Shown here piece after piece: positions 27,692 through 36,143 of a stretch of 64,000 bases of DNA. The notes below the pieces were generated by a model. The model was given only the letters and a program-made list of their open reading frames with translations. It was not told where the DNA came from and searched no databases. The stretch comes from Mycolicibacterium chlorophenolicum (GTDB lineage Bacteria > Actinomycetota > Actinomycetes > Mycobacteriales > Mycobacteriaceae). The DNA is taken from assembly GCF_001044235.1 (NCBI RefSeq), contig NZ_JYNL01000069.1, forward strand, positions 163,286 to 227,285, read 5' to 3'. Position numbers and translations under genes: made by a program. Position 1 is the stretch's first letter, and each line of letters begins with the position of its first letter.

Positions 27692-27958
27692 ATGACGGTT
27701 TACGAGGTACTGACCGTTGCCCTCATCACGGCGCTGGCCACGCTGGCCGCGCTCGCGATCTATCTGGGTCTGCTGAACTGGATCGGCGCGCTGTACGTGG
27801 TGCGGTGCTCGGCCTGTCATCACCTCGCGTTCAACTCCCGGCGAGACCCGAGGGTGTCCTGCCCCCACTGCGAGCATCCGAGCCTGCTGCACCCGATCTA
27901 TGCGGCGCGCCACCGCGACGCCCCGGTGCACGTGCTCGACGACCGACTGCGGTTCTAG
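27692..27958 (+). CDS. Membrane-anchored zinc-ribbon protein
   Basis: An 88-residue protein with one or two N-terminal hydrophobic helices (about 5-36) followed by a cytosolic zinc ribbon: Cys39-x2-Cys42 (RCSACHH) and Cys57-x2-Cys60 (SCPHCEHP), with extra histidines. ATG 27692 follows GAAGGTAGG. No function is known; it may be an adaptor or assembly factor. It runs convergent to the CE4 deacetylase gene, whose stop lies 7 bp downstream. Confidence 0.75.
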   Translation: MTVYEVLTVALITALATLAALAIYLGLLNWIGALYVVRCSACHHLAFNSRRDPRVSCPHCEHPSLLHPIYAARHRDAPVHVLDDRLRF

Positions 27959-27965
27959 AGCGGCC

Positions 27966-28832
27966 TCACCGCGGGACGTCGGGCGGGCTGATGCTGCGCG
28001 GCGCCAGCCCCAGCGAGCGCACGTGCGTCGCGATCTCGCCGAGGCTGGTGGTCCACACGTCGTCGTGACCGGCCACGTAGCCGATGAGGTCGTCGAGTTC
28101 GGCTGCGCGCGAGGGCCTTCCGGTCAGGAAGGGATGGTTGGTCAGCACCCAGCAGCCGCCGACCCCGCGCAGGGCGTCGAACTCGAGCTGCCACAGTTCC
28201 CGTGCCTTGCGCGGTGATTCGATGAGCCCGCTGCCCGAGACGTCGGGCAGGAAGCAGTACTGCTCCCAGTCGTCGAGCGCCCACTGGATCGGGATCTCGA
28301 CGAGGTGGTCGTCACCGACGGCGAGCTCGTAGGGATGGTCGGCGTCCATCAGGCTGGAGTCGTAGAGGAAGCCGCGTTCCACCAGCAGCGCGGGCGTGCG
28401 CCAGGACAGGTCCCACATCGGCGCCCGATAGCCCACCGGCCGCACCCCGGCGACATCGGCCAGCGCCGCCAATCCCCGGTCCAGCGCGTCGATCTCACCC
28501 TCCAGCGACAGGCGGGTGGGCTGCTCGTGCAGATAGCCGTGGTGGGCGATCTCGTGGCCGGCCGCCACGACGGCGCGGATCGCCTCGGGGTAACGGTCGG
28601 CGGTGTGGCCGGGCACGAAGAACGTCGACGCGATCTGGTGCCGCTCGAGCAGGCCCAGGATGCGAGGCAGGCCGACGAGCGGGCCGTAGGCCTGATGGCT
28701 CATCACGCTCATCCGGGCGCCCACCGACTCCCAGTCGCCCGAGGCGTCCCACAACACCGCCGACTCGGCGTCCACGTCGAACGTGAACGCCGCCGCCGCG
28801 ACCTTGCCGCGCGGCCAGGCGAATTCGGTCAT
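27966..28832 (-). CDS. CE4/NodB-fold deacetylase, HpPgdA-like
   Basis: A 288-residue cytosolic polysaccharide-deacetylase-fold enzyme without a signal peptide. Motifs are TFDVDAES (Asp19, Asp21), the metal pair His93-x3-His97 in AGHEIAHHGYLHE, and YRAPMWDLSW. The WPRGKVAAAAFTFDVDAES opening and the TYGP-like QAYGPLVGLPRIL segment resemble the HpPgdA/PuuE-like branch, whose members often act on amides or ureides rather than cell-wall sugars. Its start overlaps the agmatinase-family stop by 4 nt (ATGA). The operon context suggests hydrolysis of a small C-N bond-containing substrate. Confidence 0.85.
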   Translation of the reverse strand: MTEFAWPRGKVAAAAFTFDVDAESAVLWDASGDWESVGARMSVMSHQAYGPLVGLPRILGLLERHQIASTFFVPGHTADRYPEAIRAVVAAGHEIAHHGYLHEQPTRLSLEGEIDALDRGLAALADVAGVRPVGYRAPMWDLSWRTPALLVERGFLYDSSLMDADHPYELAVGDDHLVEIPIQWALDDWEQYCFLPDVSGSGLIESPRKARELWQLEFDALRGVGGCWVLTNHPFLTGRPSRAAELDDLIGYVAGHDDVWTTSLGEIATHVRSLGLAPRSISPPDVPR

Positions 28833-29797
28833 CGGCCCGCCATCAGGGTGATCAGTTCGTAGGCGAGGTTCGCCGCCGCGACGGCGGTCACCTCGGCATG
28901 ATCGTAGGCCGGCGAGACCTCGACGACGTCGGCGCCGACGATCGGCAGCTCCCGCATCGCACGCAGCACGGCGACCAGCTCGCGGCTGGTCATCCCGCCG
29001 ATCTCCGGGGTGCCGGTGCCGGGCGCGAACGCGGGATCGAGGACGTCGATGTCGATGGACACGTACACCGGATGATCGCCCACCCGCTCCAGGATCCGCT
29101 CGATCGTGCCGTCCACGCCGATGCGGTCGATGTCGCGGCAGTGCACCACGGTGAACCCGAGCTCGGCGTCGTCGAGCAGATCGGCGCGGTCGTACAGCGA
29201 CCCCCGGATCCCGACGTGCGCCGACCGGTCCTTCACCAGCAGCCCCTGCTCGGCGGCGCGCCGGAACGGCGTGCCGTGCGTGCACGGTGCCCCGAAATAC
29301 GTGTCCCACGTGTCGAGGTGCGCGTCGAAGTGCACCAGCGCGAGCGGACCATGCACGGCGTGCAGCGCCTGTAGCGACGGCAGCGCGATCGTGTGGTCGC
29401 CACCGAGGAGCACCACCCGGTGGCCGTCCTCGGTCAGCAACGCCGCCACGCCGTCGCGGATCTGGTCGACCGCGGCGGAGATGTCGAACGGGTTGGCCGC
29501 GATGTCGCCGGCGTCGACCACCTGCGCCGCGGTGAACGGTGTGGCGTCGAGTGCCGGGTGGTAGGGCTTGAGCAGCCGCGAGGCCTGCCGGATCGCGGCC
29601 GGACCGAAGCGTGCCCCGGGTCGGTAGGTCACGCCGCTGTCGAACGGAACGCCCACCACCGCGATGTCGTAGCGCTCGACCTCGTGACGCTGCGGAAGCC
29701 GCGCGAACGTGCCCAGTCCCGCGTAACGGGGCACCTGCTGGGCATCGACCTGCCCCAGCGTGCCGCTCGCGGTGCGCACATGGGATCCCTGCTGCAT
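28829..29797 (-). CDS. Agmatinase/ureohydrolase-family enzyme
   Basis: A 322-residue binuclear-manganese ureohydrolase that cleaves guanidino compounds to urea and an amine. All metal ligands are present: His135 (GGDHT), Asp158, His160 and Asp162 (HFDAHLD), Asp249 and Asp251 (SIDIDVLDP). The substrate could be agmatine, guanidinobutyrate, guanidinopropionate or another guanidine acid; the sequence does not decide. ATG 29797 follows AAAGGAGA. It sits fourth in a five-gene operon with an APC permease, two SDRs and a CE4 hydrolase, so guanidino-compound catabolism is the best guess. Confidence 0.9.
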   Translation of the reverse strand: MQQGSHVRTASGTLGQVDAQQVPRYAGLGTFARLPQRHEVERYDIAVVGVPFDSGVTYRPGARFGPAAIRQASRLLKPYHPALDATPFTAAQVVDAGDIAANPFDISAAVDQIRDGVAALLTEDGHRVVLLGGDHTIALPSLQALHAVHGPLALVHFDAHLDTWDTYFGAPCTHGTPFRRAAEQGLLVKDRSAHVGIRGSLYDRADLLDDAELGFTVVHCRDIDRIGVDGTIERILERVGDHPVYVSIDIDVLDPAFAPGTGTPEIGGMTSRELVAVLRAMRELPIVGADVVEVSPAYDHAEVTAVAAANLAYELITLMAGR

Positions 29798-29811
29798 GAC
29801 GTGCTCTCCTT

Positions 29812-30576
29812 TCACACCCGCGACCGGGTGGACCCGCCGTTGCAGGACAGCACCTGTCCCACCACGGCCGACACCTCGAAGTCGGCGAGCAGTTCCACGG
29901 CGGCCGCGATCTCGGCGGCGGATCCGATGCGGCCCAACGGAATCGATTCGGCATACCGGGCGTGCACGGTGGCCAGGTCGACGCCCGCCGCGGCGGCGTC
30001 CACCTCCAGTTGCGGGGTGTCGGTGACGCCGGGCGCGACGGCGTTGACGATGATGCGCTCCGGCGCCAGTTCGCGGCCGAGCGTCTTCACCAGCGAGATC
30101 AACCCCGCCTTGGACGCGGCGTAGGCCGTCGCCTCGGGCCAGCCGGTGACTCCCCATTCGCTGGCGATCACCACGATGCGACCCTCCCCCTGGCGCCGCA
30201 TGTGCGGCAGCACCGCCTGCACCAGGAAGAAGGTGCCGCCGAGGTTGGTGTCGACCACGGTCCACCAGTCGGCGTCGTCGTGCTCGAGCAGCGGCGCCAT
30301 CGTCATGTACGCGTGGTTGGCGACCAGCACGTCCAGCCGGCCGGCGGTGTCGGCGACGGTGTCGGCGATCCGCACGCATTCGGCCGGATCGGAGACGTCG
30401 CCGGGAACCGCGAATCCCCCGATGCTGTCGGCCAATTCGGTCAGGGCGGCGCTCTCGCGAAGGTCGTTGACCGCGACGGTGGCGCCCGCGGCGGCCAACC
30501 GCCGGGCGTGTGCGACGCCCATCCCCTGCGCGGCGCCGGTGACCAGGGCGACGCGGCCCGTCAGTGACGTCGTCAT
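29812..30576 (-). CDS. Short-chain dehydrogenase/reductase 1
   Basis: A classical SDR of 254 residues using NAD(P). Cofactor loop TGAAQGMGVAHARRL near residue 13, Asp-rich NDLRESAAL, structural ANHAYMTM, catalytic Ser in IASEWG, and YAASK with the catalytic Tyr/Lys are visible. The Asp after beta-2 (VNDL) favours NAD over NADP. ATG 30576 overlaps the end of the second SDR (ATGA), and the stop lies 14 nt before the agmatinase gene. It probably oxidises a hydroxy intermediate in the same pathway. Confidence 0.88.
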   Translation of the reverse strand: MTTSLTGRVALVTGAAQGMGVAHARRLAAAGATVAVNDLRESAALTELADSIGGFAVPGDVSDPAECVRIADTVADTAGRLDVLVANHAYMTMAPLLEHDDADWWTVVDTNLGGTFFLVQAVLPHMRRQGEGRIVVIASEWGVTGWPEATAYAASKAGLISLVKTLGRELAPERIIVNAVAPGVTDTPQLEVDAAAAGVDLATVHARYAESIPLGRIGSAAEIAAAVELLADFEVSAVVGQVLSCNGGSTRSRV

Positions 30577-31268
30577 ATCACCGCTCCGGAGTTGACGTTG
30601 ACCACGTCCCCGACGCTGAAGCCGGCGTCGCACACCAGGTACTCGACGCAGCGGGCCACCTCATGCGGCAGGGCGAGCCGACGCAGCGGCAGGGTGTCCA
30701 GGTATTCGCTGGCGCGCCAGGGAGAGTCGGCCGCCAGCAGGGGCGTGTCGGTGGGTCCGGGGGCGACGGCGTTCACCCGCACGCCCACCGGGGCGACCTC
30801 CGCGGCCAGGCTGCGCACCGCGCCCAGCAGGGCGCCCTTGGCCGCGGCGTAGTGCGCGTCGTGATCGCCTCCGCCGACGGCGAGCTCGCTCGCGATGGCC
30901 ACCAGCGCGCCGCGGTGCGCCGTCAGGTCGGGCAGGCAGGCGCGCGCGAGGTTGACGAAGCCGCCCAGGTGCACCCGCAGCATGCGTCGCCACGCGGTCA
31001 CGCTGATCTGGTCGACCGGCGCCATCTCGTAGTGGCCCGCGACGCTGACGGCCGCGTGCACCGGTCCGAGCCGTCCGCGCACGTCGTCGACCGCCGACGC
31101 GACCTGCGCGGGCTCGGAGACGTCGGCGCGCACCGCGTGGTCGACTCCGCCCGCCTCGACGAGATCGATTCCGGCGACGGCGAATCCGCGGCCACGCAGC
31201 GCGTCGACGACGGCGGCGCCGATGCCGCTGGCCGCACCCGTCACGATCGCCGCCGGGCGCTCGCTCAC
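30573..31268 (-). CDS. Short-chain dehydrogenase/reductase 2
   Basis: A 231-residue SDR with TGAASGIGAAVVDAL, GIDLVEAGG (Asp, NAD-type), SVAGHYEMAP, IASELAVGGG and YAAAKGALLG with catalytic Tyr and Lys. It is only distantly similar to SDR 1, so the pair is not a recent tandem duplication. GTG 31268 overlaps the permease stop by 4 nt (GTGA), and its own stop overlaps SDR 1 (ATGA). Two SDRs in one coupled operon suggest two oxidation steps or alternative stereoisomers. Confidence 0.87.
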   Translation of the reverse strand: MSERPAAIVTGAASGIGAAVVDALRGRGFAVAGIDLVEAGGVDHAVRADVSEPAQVASAVDDVRGRLGPVHAAVSVAGHYEMAPVDQISVTAWRRMLRVHLGGFVNLARACLPDLTAHRGALVAIASELAVGGGDHDAHYAAAKGALLGAVRSLAAEVAPVGVRVNAVAPGPTDTPLLAADSPWRASEYLDTLPLRRLALPHEVARCVEYLVCDAGFSVGDVVNVNSGAVI

Positions 31269-32743
31269 GTGTACCGCCGCGTCTCGTCGGCGGCTTCGTC
31301 CGCCGCTTCGGCCTCTTCGATGACGCTGACCGCGACGATGCGGGACCGGACGGCCGCGAAGATCGCCGCACCGAGCAGCGCCAGCACCGCCACCCCGATC
31401 CACACCGACCAGTCGAGGTACCGCTGCTCGTATACCGCGCGCGGCCAGGAGATGTTGAGCATCTGCAGCACCGCCCACACCACCGCGACAGCGCCGACCG
31501 GCAGCGCGAGACGGCCGAGGGAGAAGGACGGCGCGGTCCAGGTGCGGCGGAGCTGGACGACGAGGAACCCGATCAGCGGGAACAGGAACGCCAGATAGAA
31601 GCCGCCGGTGGTGAAGTTGACCATCAGGGAGTAGATGTCGCCGGCGACGATCGACAGCGCGAACAGCGCACCGCCCACCACCGTCGTCACCCCGATGGCG
31701 GCCACCGGCATCCGGCTGGTTCCGCCCAGCCGCGCCAGCACACCGGACGCGGGCAGCGCACCGTCGCGGGCGTACGCCCAGATGACCCGGGAGGCCGCGG
31801 TCTGCAGCGCCAGGAAGCTGGCGAGGAAGCCGACCACGAACAGCACCTCGACCGGCTTGGCGATGCCGGCGCCCAGGGCCGCGGTCAGGGTGTCGTAGAC
31901 CGGGTCGGCCACCGATCCGGCCGTGACCGCGGCCATGTCGGGGATGGCCAGGATGATCGCCAGGCTCGAGTACGCGACCACGATCGCGATGAAGGTCAGC
32001 GAGAACAGCACGGCCTTGGGTAGATCGCGGCGCGGCTCGTGCACCTCCTCGGCGATCGCGCCGGCACTCTCGAATCCGACGAACGAGAACCCGATGAAGG
32101 CCACGGCGATCAGGAAGGGCCCCGACAGGTAGGACCACGTGCCGGCCCCGTCGCCGCCGCCGTCGAACAGCACCGACAGCGAGTTGTTGCGGTGGAACAG
32201 CAGCAGCCAGGTGCCCAGCCCGATCGAGCCGAGCACCTCGGCGACGATGCTGGCCGTCATGAACACCTTCAGCGCGCCCCGGCCGATCAGGTTGATCCCG
32301 GTGCCGCACAACAGGATCACCACCGCGATGCCCGCGCGCAGACCGCCCGAGGGCGCCTCGACACCGGCGATGTTGGCGATGAACCCGGCCGCGCCCAGCG
32401 CGACCGTGGCCATCGCGATCACCAGCGTCCACATGTAGAACCAGCCGGCGAACCAGCCGTATCCGGTGCCCATCAACCGACGCGACCACTGGTAGATCGA
32501 CCCCTCCAGCGGCCAGCGCGACACCAGGGTGGCGAACACGAACGCCACCAGTAGCTGGCCGCCGAAGACGAGGAGGAAGCCCCACCAGAAGCTCGGGCCG
32601 GCCGCGGTCAGCGCCAGCCCGAAGATGCCGTAGAGGGCGACGATCGGGGAGATGAAGGCGAACGCGAACGCGAACGCCGACCAGAGCGAGAACTCTCGCC
32701 GCAGTGCGTACGGCGAGTCGACGCTGTCTACCGATGACGACAT
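31265..32743 (-). CDS. APC-superfamily amino acid/amine permease
   Basis: A 492-residue transporter with about 12 transmembrane helices. Helix 1 reads SAFAFAFAFISPIVALYGIFG and the conserved loop GFSFVGFESAGAIAEEVHEPRRDLPKA is diagnostic of the APC family (amino acid-polyamine-choline). The C-terminus is acidic. ATG 32743 follows GGGAG. It is first in the operon permease-SDR2-SDR1-ureohydrolase-deacetylase and divergent from the PucR-type regulator, so it probably imports the substrate that the downstream enzymes degrade. Confidence 0.88.
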   Translation of the reverse strand: MSSSVDSVDSPYALRREFSLWSAFAFAFAFISPIVALYGIFGLALTAAGPSFWWGFLLVFGGQLLVAFVFATLVSRWPLEGSIYQWSRRLMGTGYGWFAGWFYMWTLVIAMATVALGAAGFIANIAGVEAPSGGLRAGIAVVILLCGTGINLIGRGALKVFMTASIVAEVLGSIGLGTWLLLFHRNNSLSVLFDGGGDGAGTWSYLSGPFLIAVAFIGFSFVGFESAGAIAEEVHEPRRDLPKAVLFSLTFIAIVVAYSSLAIILAIPDMAAVTAGSVADPVYDTLTAALGAGIAKPVEVLFVVGFLASFLALQTAASRVIWAYARDGALPASGVLARLGGTSRMPVAAIGVTTVVGGALFALSIVAGDIYSLMVNFTTGGFYLAFLFPLIGFLVVQLRRTWTAPSFSLGRLALPVGAVAVVWAVLQMLNISWPRAVYEQRYLDWSVWIGVAVLALLGAAIFAAVRSRIVAVSVIEEAEAADEAADETRRYT

Positions 32744-32912
32744 GTGTGCTCCCAATTCCGGTGCAGGTTGGGTGCAACTATCGATCCGCATCCGCATGAT
32801 CACCAGCGCCTGTGTCGAAATCGCTGCGATCGCACCGGCCGGGGGGTCGCGCATTGGAGGATCGCACAATGGAGCGCGGCGTCGATGTGACGACGGCGTT
32901 ACGCTCGGCCCC
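32744..32912. promoter_or_regulatory. Divergent promoter region between APC permease and PucR regulator
   Basis: The 169-bp gap contains the perfect palindrome TGCGATCGCA (32825-32834), a related GGATCGCACAATGG at about 32859-32872, and GTTGGGTGCAAC near 32767, a small dyad next to the permease ribosome site. These are candidate binding sites for the PucR-type protein. No gene is seen here. Confidence 0.35.
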
Positions 32913-34322
32913 ATGACCGACCCGCGGGACGTCGGCGCGGCCGCGCCGACCGTGCGCGACCTGCTGGCCGGTGCCCCGTTGGGCCTGATCGAGCCGCCGG
33001 GCGCCGCGCAGGACCTCGATCGGCCGATCAGCTGGGTGCACACCACCGAACTGCGGGATCCGGCGCGCTATCTGCGCGGGGGCGAGCTGGTCTGCACTGT
33101 CGGCCTGCTGCTGCAGACCCCGCAGGACTGCCGGACGTTCGCCGATGCCCTGGCCCGCTCCCGCGCCGCGGGCGTGTGTTTCGGCACCGGCGACGGTCAC
33201 GACGACGTCCCCGCGGAGCTGCTGTCCCGCTGCCGCGCGCACGGCCTGCCGGTGCTGGTGGCGCCGCAGAGCGTGCCGTTCGAGACGGTGAGCCGGTTCG
33301 TCGCCGACTACCGGCTCGGCACCGAGATCGCCGTCGCGCGTGCGACCAATACCCTTGTGCCGGAGATGATCTCGGCGTTGCGCCGACGCGAGTCGGTACG
33401 CCGGTTGCTCGACCGGGCCGGCGAGATGATGGACTGCTACTTCATTCTCGACGAGCACGAGACACGGCCGCCGACCGCTGACGACACCGCCGAGGCGACG
33501 GTGCCGATTCCCGAGCTGGGCACGCTGGTGTGGATCGGTCGCGGCGCCCGGCCCGACCCTGCGCTGCTGGAGTTGATCGGACGTTTCGTGCAGGCCGCCC
33601 AGGTCGAGCACGACATCGAGGCCGCACTCACGCGGGAGCGGGTGGGTCAGCTGCTGTCCCTCGTGGAACGCCGGATGCTCCTTCCCGACGCGCTGCACCA
33701 GCTGGTGGGCTGGCCGCCCGCGCCGTCGGCGACGGTGCGGTGCTCGGCCTGGCCCGGCGGCGCCGGCGCGCTGCTGTCCCTCGCGTTCCCCGGTGCGCTG
33801 GTCGGCGACGCCCCCGATGTGTGTCTCGTGCTCACCGAGACCGGGCCGGTGGACCCCGCCGCCGAGACGCTGTCGCTGCCCTCCGGGCACTCCGCCGAGG
33901 TGCCGATCACCGAGCTGGGCCCCGCGATCACCCAGGCCCGGATCGCACTGAGTCTGGCCCACCAGCACGGCGGCAGCATCGGTCCGGACCAGCTCAGCAC
34001 GCTCGACAGCCTGATCGAGCAGCTGCCCGGCGCGCAGCTGACGCCGTTCGTCGCCCAGCTGATCGAGCCGCTCGAGCGGCTCGACCGGGACCGCGGCACC
34101 CAGCACGTCCGCACCCTGCGGGCGTTCCTGGCCGCCAACGGGTCACTGTCGGAGACCGCCCGCGAGTTGTTCCTGCACACCAACACCGTGCGCCACCGGC
34201 TGGGCCGGATCCACGAGATCACCGGACGGGACCCGCTGAGCTTCGACGACCAGACCGCCTTCGCGATCGGGCTGCGCGCGCACGACCGCTCGACCGGTGG
34301 CGTCAGCCGCGATCAGGGGTAG
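32913..34322 (+). CDS. PucR-type transcriptional regulator
   Basis: A 469-residue regulator with the N-terminal PucR domain (VRDLLAGAPLGLIEPPGAAQ, then ISWVHTTELRDPARYLRGGE), a central region, and the C-terminal PucR helix-turn-helix (LSETARELFLHTNTVRHRLG). The N-terminal domain is the one found in regulators of purine-degradation and amine genes. It is divergent from the permease operon and is its obvious candidate regulator. ATG 32913 is the start matching the domain boundary. The end overlaps the convergent frameshifted membrane gene by 10 nt. It differs in domain order from pruC, which lacks this N-terminal domain. Confidence 0.9.
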   Translation: MTDPRDVGAAAPTVRDLLAGAPLGLIEPPGAAQDLDRPISWVHTTELRDPARYLRGGELVCTVGLLLQTPQDCRTFADALARSRAAGVCFGTGDGHDDVPAELLSRCRAHGLPVLVAPQSVPFETVSRFVADYRLGTEIAVARATNTLVPEMISALRRRESVRRLLDRAGEMMDCYFILDEHETRPPTADDTAEATVPIPELGTLVWIGRGARPDPALLELIGRFVQAAQVEHDIEAALTRERVGQLLSLVERRMLLPDALHQLVGWPPAPSATVRCSAWPGGAGALLSLAFPGALVGDAPDVCLVLTETGPVDPAAETLSLPSGHSAEVPITELGPAITQARIALSLAHQHGGSIGPDQLSTLDSLIEQLPGAQLTPFVAQLIEPLERLDRDRGTQHVRTLRAFLAANGSLSETARELFLHTNTVRHRLGRIHEITGRDPLSFDDQTAFAIGLRAHDRSTGGVSRDQG

Positions 34323-35388
34323 GACAGCAGCACCATCACCCGGCCGTCAGTCGGGGGTGGGGGGAAGGCGTCGACGTCGAAACCGTAGTACTCGACCTGG
34401 TCCTCGGTGATCTCGTCGATGACCTTGCCCTGGGTGTGCACGGTACTGCCGTGCGCGTCGGCCATCGCACCGACGAAGTCGGGCACCGACATCGACTCGG
34501 CCAGCAGCAGCGCCTGACCGCCCGACGAAAGATCAACCAGCACAACGGCTCCCGCAAAGTTGTTGCCGCCACGCCCGGTACCGCGGGGCGCCCAGTACAC
34601 CGGTTCGGACGCGAGCTCACCCTCCACCCGCCGGTATTCGCCGGGGTGCGCGGCGTCGGCGACCCGCACGACGGGCAGGGCGGCGATGGTGCGGTGCTGC
34701 TGAGCGAACATGAATCCCAGGGGATCCCGACGATCGCGTACATCACCACCGTGAGCATCAGCACCGGCTTCCAGGCGATCTCCCACGAGAGCCGCTGCTG
34801 CGACATCCCGGCGGCGGCGATCTGCCGGTCGAGTGCGCTGCGCCCGAACCGGAAGACGTACCAGGCCAGCAGCCGCGCGATCGCCATCAGCGCCAGCACG
34901 ATGAGACCGACGAAGCCGGCCACCCGGAAGTAGAACGTGCTGTCGCCGTGGTTCTGGGTGGCGAGCACCATCACCGCGGGGATCGGCGCCGTCAGCAACA
35001 GCAGCAGCGCATAGGACGGGTGGCTGGTCAGGTAGACGTAGTGCGCGGTCCACTGCGGGTTGCCGACCGCGACGGTGTAGTCCCCGACATCGGCGCGCAC
35101 CGGCGGCGTCCACGAACCGGCGACCACCCGGGGGCGGATCAGGTTGCGCACGAAGAAGAATCCGGCCACCAGGGACACCGCGAGCGCGCCCCAGAACACC
35201 GCGGGTATCGCCTCCCCGGTGCCGGGGACGCCGAACGCGCCGTGAATGTCGATGAGCTTGGCGACGAAGAACGTCAGCGGCATCGCGAAGAACAGCTCCA
35301 GCAGCCACATCTGGATCAGTTGCGGGATCCGCGACCCGACGCGGTCGAAGGCCAGCACACCTCCCCAGATGAACCTCAGCACCCGCAT
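34313..35388 (-). pseudogene. Frameshifted membrane protein gene
   Basis: The N-terminal two thirds (from ATG 35388) encode a membrane protein, MRVLRFIWGGVLAFDRVGSR, with helices near LLELFFAMPLTFFVAKLI, FWGALAVSLVAGFFFV, SYALLLLLTAPIPAVMV and GFVGLIVLALMAIARLLAW, ending VVMYAIVGIPW. The rest continues in another frame as LGFMFAQQHRTIAALP and runs to SYP at 34313. One extra base in the GGGG run at 34720-34723 (C run on the coding strand) would join them as VGIPLGFMFAQQHRT in 358 residues. So either a real 1-nt deletion or a sequencing error. Function unknown; next to mutT2. Confidence 0.85.
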
Positions 35389-35431
35389 GGATCGGGACAC
35401 TAGTGTGCGCTGCGCACCGCGGGGGCGAACT

Positions 35432-35821
35432 CTAGGTGCGCAGCAGCGTCGACAGTTCGGGCAGCCACGCGCGGTCCGCCGGCACCCACGCCAGCCCGTC
35501 GAGGTCGTCACCGGCGACCCAGCGCAACGCGCGGTGATCGTGCGGATGCAGGTCGCCGCCGGCGCGGGTGACCAGGTAGGCCCGCAGCGTCGCCGTCGGG
35601 CTCAGGGCGACGTCGACGCCAAGACGCTCGCCCACGGCGACATCGATGCCCAGTTCCTCGTGGAGCTCCCGTGCCAGCGCGTCGGCGTCGCTCTCCCCCG
35701 GCGCCACCTTGCCGCCGGGCAGTTCCCAGCGCCCGGCGAGTTCGGGGGGCCGCGCCCGCTGCGCGACCAGCAGCATGCCCCGCTCGATCAGCGCTCCGGC
35801 GACGACAACGAGGGTGGACAT
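35432..35821 (-). CDS. mutT2: Nucleotide-sanitising Nudix hydrolase MutT2
   Basis: A 129-residue Nudix enzyme. The Nudix box GGKVAPGESDADALAREL-HEELGI (about 36-59) is complete, following AGALIERGMLLVAQRARP and GRWELPGG. It corresponds to M. tuberculosis Rv1160, which hydrolyses dCTP and 5-methyl-dCTP. Cytosolic. ATG 35821 is divergent from phhB, 40 bp apart, with the dyad GGTATACC in the gap. The gene order mutT2-phhB-pimE is conserved in mycobacteria. Confidence 0.92.
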   Translation of the reverse strand: MSTLVVVAGALIERGMLLVAQRARPPELAGRWELPGGKVAPGESDADALARELHEELGIDVAVGERLGVDVALSPTATLRAYLVTRAGGDLHPHDHRALRWVAGDDLDGLAWVPADRAWLPELSTLLRT

Positions 35822-35861
35822 GGGCAGCGAGGATATCCCGGGCCGGTATACCGTCGAGGGC

Positions 35862-36143
35862 ATGGCTGTGTTATCAGACGACCAAGTCGACGCCGCTCTG
35901 TCCGAGCTCGAGGGCTGGGAGCGCGCCGACGGCGCACTGCGCCGCAGCGTGAAGTTCCCCGCGTTCCTCGACGGCATCGAGGCGGTGCGCCGGGTGGCCG
36001 AACACGCGGAGGCCGCCGACCATCATCCTGACATCGACATCCGTTGGCGCACAGTGACGTTCACATTGGTGACGCACTCCGAGGGCGGTATCACGGACAA
36101 GGATCTGGCGATGGCGCGCGAGATCGACGGCCTCCTCGGCTAG
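35862..36143 (+). CDS. phhB: Pterin-4a-carbinolamine dehydratase
   Basis: A 93-residue PCD/DCoH-family protein: LSDDQVDAALSELEGWERAD at the start, and the active-site segment AEAADHHPDIDIRWRTVTFT with the conserved His-His-Pro-Asp and THSEGGITDKDLAMA. It dehydrates 4a-hydroxytetrahydropterin in organisms with aromatic amino acid hydroxylases; in mycobacteria (Rv1159A) the partner is unclear and a moonlighting role is possible. ATG 35862 is used. Its last 53 nt overlap the convergent pimE 3' end. Confidence 0.92.
   Translation: MAVLSDDQVDAALSELEGWERADGALRRSVKFPAFLDGIEAVRRVAEHAEAADHHPDIDIRWRTVTFTLVTHSEGGITDKDLAMAREIDGLLG

Noticed and set aside
34313..35511. Two separate overlapping minus-strand genes in this region
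   Set aside because: The halves are complementary parts of one protein joined by a single missing base at 34720-34723; treating them as two genes would be misleading.
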